This document shows positions 1-5,766 of a stretch of 13,678 nucleotides of DNA, piece after piece (the stretch's first letter is position 1; each line of letters starts with the position of its first letter). Origin of the DNA: Alphaproteobacteria bacterium (lineage in GTDB: Bacteria; Pseudomonadota; Alphaproteobacteria; Rhodobacterales; Rhodobacteraceae); assembly GCA_030425945.1 (NCBI GenBank), contig JAUHZL010000030.1, positions 1 through 13,678 on the forward strand. Direction: 5' to 3'. Both the position numbers and the translations under genes were made by a program. The notes beneath the pieces were generated by a model. That model saw only the letters and a list, made by a program, of their open reading frames with translations. It made no database searches and was not told the origin of the DNA.

Positions 1-455
1 AGGAGGTGAACCGCAACTTCGCGACCCTCTTCACCCATCTCTTCGGCGGCGGCGAGGCGAAGCTGGTTCTGGTCGAATCGGACGACCCGCTGGAAGCCGG
101 GCTCGAGATCATGTGCCAGCCGCCCGGAAAGAAGCTGTCGGTGCTGTCGCTGCTCTCGGGCGGCGAGCAGACGCTGACCGCGCTGGCGCTGATCTTCGCC
201 GTCTTCCTCGCCAACCCGGCGCCGATCTGCGTGCTGGACGAGGTGGACGCGCCGCTCGACGACGCCAACGTGACCCGGTTCTGCGACCTGCTCGACGAGA
301 TGACGCGCCGCACCGAAACGCGGTTCCTGATCATCACGCACCACGCCGTGACCATGAGCCGGATGGACCGGCTCTTCGGCGTGACGATGGGCGAACAGGG
401 CGTCAGCCAACTGGTCAGCGTCGACCTGAAGAAGGCCGAGGCGCTGGTCGCCTGA
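1..455 (+). CDS. smc: Chromosome segregation ATPase SMC, C-terminal part (5' end outside window)
   Basis: This is the C-terminal half of the ATPase head of an SMC protein, the ring-shaped condensin subunit that organises and segregates the chromosome. The frame is open at the left edge (first full codon at 3), so the N-terminal Walker A and the coiled coils lie outside. Visible motifs in order are FGGGEAKL, the ABC signature LSGGEQ (nt 153-170), Walker B with its glutamate in ICVLDEVDAPLDD (nt 225-263) and the switch histidine in LIITHHAVTM. The TGA stop is at 453-455. The GTG at 6 is internal, because the EVNRNF stretch around it belongs to the conserved SMC head. It ends convergently with the lytic transglycosylase gene, with a terminator-like hairpin between them. 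Identification is secure; the gene is incomplete only because of the window boundary. Confidence 0.97.
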   Translation, partial: EVNRNFATLFTHLFGGGEAKLVLVESDDPLEAGLEIMCQPPGKKLSVLSLLSGGEQTLTALALIFAVFLANPAPICVLDEVDAPLDDANVTRFCDLLDEMTRRTETRFLIITHHAVTMSRMDRLFGVTMGEQGVSQLVSVDLKKAEALVA

Positions 456-467
456 CCCGGCCCCGGC

Positions 468-522
468 ACCGATCCTGCACCGACGGAATACCGACGCGAT
501 ACCGACGTTTTACCGACGTCGA
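468..522. repeat. Five tandem 11-bp repeats, consensus ACCGACGNNNT
   Basis: Just after the smc stop, ACCGA recurs every 11 bp, at 468, 479, 490, 501 and 512. The units are ACCGATCCTGC, ACCGACGGAAT, ACCGACGCGAT, ACCGACGTTTT and ACCGACGTCGA. The first is degenerate; the other four share ACCGACG exactly. The period is close to one helical turn, so the cores would lie on the same DNA face. The array is outside any gene. Its role is unknown: protein-binding array, relic of slippage, or chance are all open. Confidence 0.75.
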
Positions 523-545
523 AATCCCAGCAAAACAAGGGTGTT

Positions 546-580
546 CGGGCGAAACCGGAGGCGTGTGCCGGGTTCGCCCG
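546..580. terminator. Probable bidirectional terminator hairpin between smc and the transglycosylase gene
   Basis: CGGGCGAAACCGG (546-558) pairs with CCGGGTTCGCCCG (568-580), giving a 13-position stem with one A-G mismatch around a 9-nt loop. It sits 10 nt past the TGA of the minus-strand transglycosylase gene (591-593) and about 90 nt past the smc stop, as expected for a shared terminator of convergent genes. Reading on the minus strand there is a modest T-rich stretch (CTTGTTTTG) shortly after the stem; on the plus strand there is none. Intrinsic termination is therefore better supported for the minus-strand genes. Confidence 0.6.
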
Positions 581-590
581 TACGCTGCGT

Positions 591-1760
591 TCAGAGCCTG
601 TTCAGAAGTTCCCGCGTCGGCCAGGCATCGGCCGGCAGGCCCAGCCGCATCTGCTCGGCCCGCACCGCCGCGCGGGTGCCCGCGCCGAGGATTCCGTCGA
701 TCTCGCCCACGTCATGGCCCCGGGCCGCCAGCTTCTGCTGCAACAGCCGCATCTCGCCATCCTCCAGCGCCGGGTCCGGGTTCCCGGCATCGAAGACCGG
801 TCCCCCCATCAGGCGATTGGCGAAATAGGCGGCGGTGGTCACGTAGACAAAGCTTTGATTCCACTCGAAATACACGTTGAAGTTCGGGTAGCCGAGGAAC
901 GCCGGCCCCTTGCGCCCCTGTGGCAGGATCAGCGAGGCGGGCAGGTCGCCCCGGATGTCGCCCCAGCGCGACCGGACGCCCATCGCTGCCCACTCGCGGC
1001 CCGGCTTGGTGGTCTGCAGCCCCGCCTGTGACCAGTCCATGTCGGCGGGTACGGTGACCTCCTGCAACCACGGCTCACCCGGCCGCCAGCCGAGACCGGC
1101 CAGCATGTTCGCGCCCGACATCAGCGCATCCGGCGCGCTCGTCTTCAGCAGCACATGCCCGTCCCCGTCCCCGTCGATCCCCTTGGTCAGGATGTCCTCC
1201 GGCAGCATCTGCACCATCCCGATCTCGCCCGCCCAGGCCCCGGTCGTGTTCACCGGATCGAAGTCGCCGTGGGTGTAAAGTTCAAGCGCCGCAAAGACTT
1301 GCGGCCGGAACAGCTCGGGCCGGCGGCAGTCGTGGCTGAGCGTCACGAGCGAGTTCAGCGTGTTGAAGTCGCCCTGGAACGCGCCGTAGTCGGTCTCGAA
1401 GGCCCAGAACGCCAGCAGTACGCCGCGCGGCACGCCGAAGCGCTGCTCTGCCGCACGGAACACGGCATCGTAGCGCTCGGAATTCACCCGGCCCTGGTCG
1501 ATCCGGTACTGGCTGATGATCCGCCGCGCGAAGTCGGTGAAGCCCATCTTGAACACGCCCTGCGCCCGGTCGCGCTGCAACGTGCGGGGGTCCTGCTGGG
1601 CGCTGCGGAAGAAGGCGTCGACCGTGCCGCGATCAAACCCGCGCGCGACGGCCTCTTCCTTCAAACCGTTGACGAAGGACGAGAAACTGCCGCCGCACTG
1701 GGCGAGGGCCGGTCCGGCGAGCGACAGGGACAGGGCGGTGACGAGGCTCAACAGGCGCAT
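591..1760 (-). CDS. Secreted lytic murein transglycosylase, MltB type (Slt_2) with C-terminal peptidoglycan-binding domain
   Basis: This 389-residue periplasmic enzyme should cleave the MurNAc-GlcNAc bond of peptidoglycan with formation of a 1,6-anhydro end. It begins with a signal peptide (residues 1-20, cut likely at ALA-Q). Q precedes Cys22, so there is no good lipobox and a soluble form is expected. The Slt_2 catalytic domain spans about 25-325, with the likely catalytic Glu122 in FWAFETDYG, a GEIGMVQMLP motif near 178-187 and the DGDGDG loop near 196-201. A PG_binding_1 domain fills about 333-389 (EIDGILGAGTRAAVR). Cys22 and Cys145 could form a disulfide. The ATG at 1760 has GGAG about 7 nt upstream. 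The gene lies 71 nt after cobD on the same strand, so it may share its transcript, though cobalamin synthesis gives no functional link. The family call is firm; the exact subfamily symbol is left open. Confidence 0.92.
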   Translation of the reverse strand: MRLLSLVTALSLSLAGPALAQCGGSFSSFVNGLKEEAVARGFDRGTVDAFFRSAQQDPRTLQRDRAQGVFKMGFTDFARRIISQYRIDQGRVNSERYDAVFRAAEQRFGVPRGVLLAFWAFETDYGAFQGDFNTLNSLVTLSHDCRRPELFRPQVFAALELYTHGDFDPVNTTGAWAGEIGMVQMLPEDILTKGIDGDGDGHVLLKTSAPDALMSGANMLAGLGWRPGEPWLQEVTVPADMDWSQAGLQTTKPGREWAAMGVRSRWGDIRGDLPASLILPQGRKGPAFLGYPNFNVYFEWNQSFVYVTTAAYFANRLMGGPVFDAGNPDPALEDGEMRLLQQKLAARGHDVGEIDGILGAGTRAAVRAEQMRLGLPADAWPTRELLNRL

Positions 1761-1831
1761 GGAAAACTCCGCAAACAGAACGTTGCGCCGAGCCTAGCAG
1801 GGCCGCGCGGTCAGGCAACCTCACGCCTGCG

Positions 1832-2731
1832 TCAGGACAGGAAAACCGCCAGTACGAGAAGGGCGCCCCAGACCCGCCAGAGCGCGCCGCAGGCCGCCTC
1901 GATCTCGGCCGGGCCCGGGTCGCGGCGCCCCTCGGGGTGCACGAAGGGAAAGTCCCGCTGCTCGCCGTGGTAGCTGCGCGGACCCGACAGCGCGACGTCC
2001 AGCACCACGGCCATCGCCGCTTCCGGCCAGCCTGCGTTGGGCGAGCGGTGTTTCGGCCCGTCCCGCCGCGCCGCGCGCCAGGCTTCGGGGGCGAGGAAGG
2101 TCAGCGCGATCAGCGCCGCCGTCAGCCGTGCGGGCACCCAGTTCAGGACATCGTCCAGCCGGGCCGCGGCCCAGCCGAAGGCTTCGTGCCGGGGGGTGCG
2201 GTGGCCGATCATGCTGTCGGCGGTGTTCGCCACCTTGTAGATCAGCAGGCCCGGCAGCCCGAGCAGCAGGAACCAGAAGGCTGGCGCCACCACCCCGTCC
2301 GACAGGTTCTCGGCGGCGCTCTCGATGGCCGCGCGGGCGACGTCCGGCGCCTGCATCTCCGCGGTGTCGCGCCCGACGATCCGGGCCACCGCGCGGCGTC
2401 CCTCGCCGACGCCGTAGCGCAGGCCATCCGCCACGACGCGCACATGATCGACGAGCGAGCGTTGCGCCAGCAGGACGGCGGCGATCAGCACCTCCGCGAC
2501 CGGCCCGACACCGGGCAGGGCGGCGACGAGCAGACCGAGGGTCCCCGCCACGACCACCAGCCCCGCCACGACGAGCGCGCCTTTCAGCCGCCGCGCGGAG
2601 CCGCTGTTCAGGTGCCGGTCGCAGGCGCCGATCACCCGCCCCATCAGGACGGCCGGATGCGGCCAGCGGTCCCACAGCCAGCGCGGCTCGCCGAGAACCG
2701 CGTCGAGGAGCATCGCAAGCGCGAGGGTCAT
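1832..2731 (-). CDS. cobD: Adenosylcobinamide-phosphate synthase CobD (CbiB type), integral membrane
   Basis: This 299-residue membrane enzyme joins aminopropanol phosphate to adenosylcobyric acid, giving adenosylcobinamide phosphate in late cobalamin synthesis. Family landmarks in order are LDAVLGEP (9-16), HP (25-26), AIESAAENLSDGVVAP (135-150), YKVANTADSMIGHR (165-178), DDVLNWVPARLTA (193-205) and SPNAGWPEAAMA (230-241). Hydrophobic segments occur near 50-72, 78-92, 150-166, 202-214 and 285-298. The frame is open further upstream to 2803, but the ATG at 2731 places the conserved LDAVLGEP at the usual distance from the N terminus and overlaps the cobC stop as ATGA, so translational coupling is likely. 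Naming follows the Pseudomonas denitrificans/Rhodobacter convention; in Salmonella the equivalent is CbiB. CobC, its upstream neighbour, makes the aminopropanol phosphate substrate. Confidence 0.95.
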   Translation of the reverse strand: MTLALAMLLDAVLGEPRWLWDRWPHPAVLMGRVIGACDRHLNSGSARRLKGALVVAGLVVVAGTLGLLVAALPGVGPVAEVLIAAVLLAQRSLVDHVRVVADGLRYGVGEGRRAVARIVGRDTAEMQAPDVARAAIESAAENLSDGVVAPAFWFLLLGLPGLLIYKVANTADSMIGHRTPRHEAFGWAAARLDDVLNWVPARLTAALIALTFLAPEAWRAARRDGPKHRSPNAGWPEAAMAVVLDVALSGPRSYHGEQRDFPFVHPEGRRDPGPAEIEAACGALWRVWGALLVLAVFLS

Positions 2732-3690
2732 TCCGTGACCCCCAATGCCGCGGCCAGCCGGACCCAGTCCGCCTCGGTCCCCGGAAGGCCCAGCCGGATC
2801 CACGTCGCGCTGTAGGGGAAGATCCGCGTCCAGATCCGCGCCTCGGCCAGCCGGGTCTGCCAGCGGGTGGCATCCTCGACACTGTAGAGGCGGAAGAGCG
2901 GCGTGCCGCCCTCGGTTCGGGCCATGGCCGCGGTCATCAGCGCATCCAGCCGCCCGGCATCAGCGGTCAGCCGGGCCCGCGTCGTGTCTGCCCAGCCGGG
3001 ATCGCCCAGGGCGGCGGCCCCGATGACCAGGGCGGGTCCCGACACGGCCCAGGGTCCCAGCCGATCGCGCAGCGGCGCAAGCGTCTCGGGCCGACCGATC
3101 GCGAAGCCCAGCCGGACCCCGGCCAGCCCCCAGAACTTGCCCAGCCCCTTCAGGACCACCGTCCCGGGCCGGTGGGCGAGGGCCTGCAGGCTGGCCAGCG
3201 GGGTCGGATCGCAGAAGCTCTCGTCGATGACGGTCAGGCGGTATGGGGAGAGGTCCTCGCCCGCAAAGAACCGCCCGTCCGGGTTGTTCGGATGGACGAT
3301 CACCCGGGCGTCGGCGGAGCCAGTCCCGACCACCGTCCAGCCCTGTGCGGCAAAGGCTGCGCCGTGTTCGTTGTAGGTCGGTTCCGGGATCAGGACCCGC
3401 CCAACGGGACCGCCGAGCGCGGGCAGCGCGGCGATCAGCGCCGAGGCCCCGTTGGCGGCCAACACGTCCAGCGTGGGCGGGATGCGCCAGAAACGGCGCG
3501 CCGCCTCGATCAGGCGCGCGCCGTCACCCGTATCGGGCAGCCGGGTCCATACCCGCCCGGGCAACGCGGGCAACGGGTAGGGCACCGGGTTGATCCCGGT
3601 CGACAGGTCGAGCCACTCGGCCGCCGAACCGCCCCAGCGCGCCGCCGCCGCGTCCAGCCCGCCTCCGTGATCCCGTTGCTGCCGTTCCAT
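2728..3690 (-). CDS. cobC: Threonine-phosphate decarboxylase CobC, PLP-dependent
   Basis: This 320-residue cytosolic PLP enzyme of aminotransferase fold class I decarboxylates L-threonine O-3-phosphate to (R)-1-aminopropan-2-yl phosphate, the linker of the cobalamin nucleotide loop. Features in order are LDLSTGINPVPYP (28-40), HPNNPDGR (133-140), the PLP-ring Asp156 in VIDESF, the Schiff-base lysine, most likely Lys185 in GKFWGLAGVRLGF, and Arg299 in WIRLGLPG for the substrate phosphate or carboxylate. The reading frame extends upstream to 3759, but the ATG at 3690 starts at MERQQRDHGGGLDAAAARWGG, the normal N terminus for this family. A promoter candidate ends 29 nt upstream. It overlaps cobD by 4 bp. 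The only weak point is the lack of a clear Shine-Dalgarno sequence. Confidence 0.94.
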   Translation of the reverse strand: MERQQRDHGGGLDAAAARWGGSAAEWLDLSTGINPVPYPLPALPGRVWTRLPDTGDGARLIEAARRFWRIPPTLDVLAANGASALIAALPALGGPVGRVLIPEPTYNEHGAAFAAQGWTVVGTGSADARVIVHPNNPDGRFFAGEDLSPYRLTVIDESFCDPTPLASLQALAHRPGTVVLKGLGKFWGLAGVRLGFAIGRPETLAPLRDRLGPWAVSGPALVIGAAALGDPGWADTTRARLTADAGRLDALMTAAMARTEGGTPLFRLYSVEDATRWQTRLAEARIWTRIFPYSATWIRLGLPGTEADWVRLAAALGVTE

Positions 3691-3719
3691 CGCGCCTGCC
3701 TGCCGTTTCGATCCCCGCC

Positions 3720-3748
3720 GATCTAAAGCGGCGTGCGTTTCCCGACAA
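3720..3748 (-). promoter_or_regulatory. Candidate sigma-70-type promoter for cobC-cobD
   Basis: On the minus strand TTGTCG (3748-3743) and TAGATC (3725-3720) are separated by exactly 17 nt. Transcription would start near 3713, leaving a leader of about 23 nt before the cobC ATG. The same TAGATC -10 hexamer with a 17-nt spacer is found before def1. A perfect 8-bp palindrome TGTTAACA (3751-3758) lies just upstream of the -35 and could be an operator. No B12-box sequence typical of cobalamin riboswitches was seen. Confidence 0.45.
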
Positions 3749-3827
3749 TCTGTTAACACTTCCTAAAGCCCGGCGAGTCACGATGTCGCCCGGGCAGGGG
3801 TGCCCTGGGTGAGTGAGTGACCGCGCG

Positions 3828-4286
3828 ATGGCGCATATCCTGATCGTGGAGGGGCAGGTGCCCCTCGGGGAATTGTGGAAACGGCATATCGAGCGGTCCG
3901 GCGCCCGGGCCGATCTGGTGTCCGATGCCGAGGGCGCGATGCGGGTGCTGAACCTCGAGGCGGTCGATCTGCTGGTCGTCGACCTCTCCCTGCCGGACGG
4001 CGGCGCGCTGACCGTGGCGGATTACGCCGGGTACCGCCGCCCGGCCGCCAAGGTGATCTTCGTCACCTCGACGACGTTCTTCTCGGACGGCTCGATCTTC
4101 CAGCACGCCGCCAATGCCTGCGCGATGCTGCCCGCCGACACGTCGCCGGACGACCTCGTCGCGCTGGTCGATCACTACGCGGCGGGGACCTCGGCGCTCA
4201 GCCGCGCCCGGTCGTGCGGGGCATCGAAGTCGAGGACCGGGTTGATCGGGATGATCCGGTGCGGATTGATGCTCTCGTGGCTGTAG
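3828..4286 (+). CDS. Stand-alone response-regulator receiver domain protein, partly degenerate
   Basis: This is a 152-residue protein consisting of one CheY-like receiver domain (about 3-117) without an output domain. The phosphoacceptor Asp52 (VVDLSLPDGG) and Thr80 (VIFVTST) are present. The usual acidic pair after strand 1 is reduced to Glu8-Gly9 (LIVEGQ), and the conserved Lys of the KP motif is Ala103 (MLPADTSPDDL). Phosphorylation chemistry may therefore be altered. The ATG at 3828 gives the family-like start MAHILIVEG; an in-frame GTG at 3813 is an alternative. Receiver domains normally end near Tyr117, yet no stop occurs until 4284-4286, so about 34 extra residues are read from sequence antisense to the GST gene. 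No histidine kinase is adjacent, and its partner cannot be told from this window. It is divergent from cobC. Confidence 0.8.
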   Translation: MAHILIVEGQVPLGELWKRHIERSGARADLVSDAEGAMRVLNLEAVDLLVVDLSLPDGGALTVADYAGYRRPAAKVIFVTSTTFFSDGSIFQHAANACAMLPADTSPDDLVALVDHYAAGTSALSRARSCGASKSRTGLIGMIRCGLMLSWL

Positions 4287-5176
4287 TGGTAGTGCCGCAC
4301 GATGTGCCCGAAATGCGTGGTCTCCGCCACGCCCGGCCACTGGTAGAGCTCGCGCGTGTAGCCCCAGAGGTTCGGGTAGTCGAGGATTCGCCGCCGGTTG
4401 CACTTGAAGTGCAGGTGGTAGACCGGGTCGAAGCGCAGCAGGGTCGGAAGCAGGCGCCAGTCGGCCTCGGTCACCCGGTCGCCCATCAGGTAGCGCCGCG
4501 TCGACAGCCGGTCCTCCAGCCAGTCGAGCGTGTCGAAGAGGGCGCCGACCGCCTCGTCATAGGCGGCCTGCGAGGTGGCGAAGCCGGACTTGTAGACGCC
4601 GTTGTTGAGGGTGTCGTAGATCCGGGCGTTCACCTCCTCGATCTCCGCGCGCTGCTCCTCCGGCCAGAAATCCAGCGTGTTCCCGGTCAGCCCGTCGAAG
4701 GCCGAATTGAACATGCGGATGATCTCGGAGCTTTCGTTCGAGACGATCGTTCCGGTCTTCTTGTCCCACAGGATCGGCACCGTGACCCGGCCCGAGATGC
4801 CGGGATCGGCCTTCAGGTAGACGTCGCGCAGGAAGGGCAGGCCGTGGAGGGTATCGCCGGTCGCGCCCTCGAAACCGGTGTCGAAGGTCCAGCCATCGGT
4901 CAGCATGTCGGGGTGGACGACCGAGACCGAGATATGATCGGTCAGGTCCTTCAGCGCCCGGAAGATCAGCGTGCGATGGGCCCAGGGACAGGCATAGCTG
5001 ACGTAGAGATGGTACCGGCCGCTTTCCGCCGCGAAGCCGCCCGACCCGCTGGGGCCGGGCGCGCCGTCAGGCGTGATCCAGTTCCGGAACCCCGCGGTCG
5101 AGCGGACGAAGCGGCCACCGGTCGCCTTGGTGTCGTAGCCTGCGTCGCTCCAGACGCCGTCGATCAGTAGTCCCAT
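4175..5176 (-). CDS. Glutathionyl-hydroquinone reductase-type glutathione S-transferase (Xi class, YqjG/ECM4 family)
   Basis: This 333-residue cytosolic enzyme of the Xi-class GST family reduces glutathionyl-hydroquinones to hydroquinones with a second glutathione, forming glutathione disulfide. The catalytic cysteine is Cys63 in SYACPWAHRT, the CPWA motif that separates this class from ordinary GSTs. Other family landmarks are the TVPILWDKKTGTIVSNES stretch (thioredoxin-fold domain), EIIRMFNSAFD, and the all-alpha domain with YLMGDRVTEADWRLLPTLLRFDPVYHLHFKCN written here as YLMGDRVTEADWRL followed by LRFDPVYHLHFKCN. The length matches the family. The ATG at 5176 has a strong Shine-Dalgarno sequence, AAGGAGG, 5 nt upstream. 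Its TAG stop (4177-4175) lies within the convergent response-regulator frame, giving a 112-bp antisense overlap. The physiological quinone substrate is not evident from context. Confidence 0.92.
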   Translation of the reverse strand: MGLLIDGVWSDAGYDTKATGGRFVRSTAGFRNWITPDGAPGPSGSGGFAAESGRYHLYVSYACPWAHRTLIFRALKDLTDHISVSVVHPDMLTDGWTFDTGFEGATGDTLHGLPFLRDVYLKADPGISGRVTVPILWDKKTGTIVSNESSEIIRMFNSAFDGLTGNTLDFWPEEQRAEIEEVNARIYDTLNNGVYKSGFATSQAAYDEAVGALFDTLDWLEDRLSTRRYLMGDRVTEADWRLLPTLLRFDPVYHLHFKCNRRRILDYPNLWGYTRELYQWPGVAETTHFGHIVRHYHYSHESINPHRIIPINPVLDFDAPHDRARLSAEVPAA

Positions 5177-5390
5177 GGTCGCCTCCTTCTTGCCCGTCCG
5201 ACCTAGGCCGGATGGACCTGGGCGAAAACCGGACCGGGCGCACAGCGGCGCTGCACCTGCGCACTGTCCGCTGCGCCGCGGCGGGTGAATCTGTCACAGA
5301 CAAGGTTGAATTCAGACAATTTTCAGGCGGCTACATTTACATTATCCACATGAAATCCACCTATGCGATGGTGAGCTCAAGAGGTGCCTG
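5177..5390. promoter_or_regulatory. Divergent intergenic region with small palindromes and an AT-rich half
   Basis: These 214 bp separate two divergent genes, so they should hold both promoters. The left half is GC-rich and contains the odd palindrome CAGCGGCGCTG (5243-5253) flanked by two direct copies of GCGCAC (5238-5243 and 5259-5264, 21 bp apart). Next is the palindrome TCTGTCACAGA (5290-5300). The right half (5301-5360) is AT-rich, with TTGAAT at 5306 and two adjacent TACATT copies (5332-5343), but no -35/-10 pair has a convincing spacer. Operators are possible, not shown. Confidence 0.4.
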
Positions 5391-5747
5391 ATGACGACCT
5401 TTCTGCCAGAGGACGTCCGCCGCGGACTGGAACTCGCGCGGGAGCGCGATCTGCGCAAGAAGTCCCGCCTGCGTGTCGGGGAAGGCCCCGATGCCATCCC
5501 GATCCTGACCTTTGACGAGGACCGGTTCTCGGTTCCGATGTCGCAGGCCCCGGCGCTGCGCGGGCTTGTCGACATCTACGAAGGCGCCCGGCACCTGTAC
5601 CAGGCGCTGATCGTCGCGTCCCAGGAAGACGGCGATCGGATGGTCTACGAATTCAAGCGCGTGACCGCCGCGGCCGAGAAGGCCGCGCTCGATCACTACC
5701 GCCCAGCGGATGCGCCGGTCGCGCTGATCCCGCGACTGGCGCTCTGA
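5391..5747 (+). CDS. Conserved-looking small protein of unknown function
   Basis: This 118-residue protein has no signal peptide, no membrane segment and no catalytic motif that I recognise. The N-terminal 30 residues are charged and probably helical (RGLELARERDLRKKSRLRV). A middle part is predicted beta-like (AIPILTFDEDRFSVP), followed by LRGLVDIYEGARHLYQALIVA and a short YEFKR segment. It resembles small uncharacterised proteins I associate with Rhodobacteraceae, but I cannot name a family. The ATG at 5391 has GAGGTG 4 nt upstream, and codon use fits the neighbours, so it is very likely a real gene. It stands alone on its strand, is divergent from the GST gene, and ends 7 bp from the convergent aminotransferase gene. 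No function is proposed. Confidence 0.8.
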   Translation: MTTFLPEDVRRGLELARERDLRKKSRLRVGEGPDAIPILTFDEDRFSVPMSQAPALRGLVDIYEGARHLYQALIVASQEDGDRMVYEFKRVTAAAEKAALDHYRPADAPVALIPRLAL

Positions 5748-5766
5748 CCTCCGGTTACTGAAGGTC
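5746..5766. terminator. Weak hairpin spanning two convergent stop codons
   Basis: GACCT (5746-5750) pairs with AGGTC (5762-5766), and the stem can continue inward past one mismatch (C52-G60, G53-T59). It covers the TGA of the small plus-strand gene and the minus-strand aminotransferase stop. There is no T-tract on either side, so a terminator role is only a guess from position. Confidence 0.25.

Noticed and set aside
468..522. CRISPR array
   Set aside because: Repeat units are only 11 bp with no distinct spacers, and there are no cas genes nearby.
1692..1760. Lipoprotein signal in the lytic transglycosylase (Cys22)
   Set aside because: The residue before the Cys is Gln, which does not fit the lipobox; a signal peptidase I site at ALA-Q fits better.
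2128..3726. Plus-strand open frame of 532 codons opposite cobC and cobD
   Set aside because: Composition is rich in Arg, Pro and Ala with no domain, and the minus strand encodes two well-matched enzymes.
3691..3827. Cobalamin riboswitch upstream of cobC
   Set aside because: The gap is short, the expected leader is only about 23 nt, and no B12-box-like sequence was found on the minus strand.
3875..5170. Plus-strand open frame of 431 codons across the response regulator and GST region
   Set aside because: It is out of frame with the receiver domain and opposite the GST gene, and shows no family motif.
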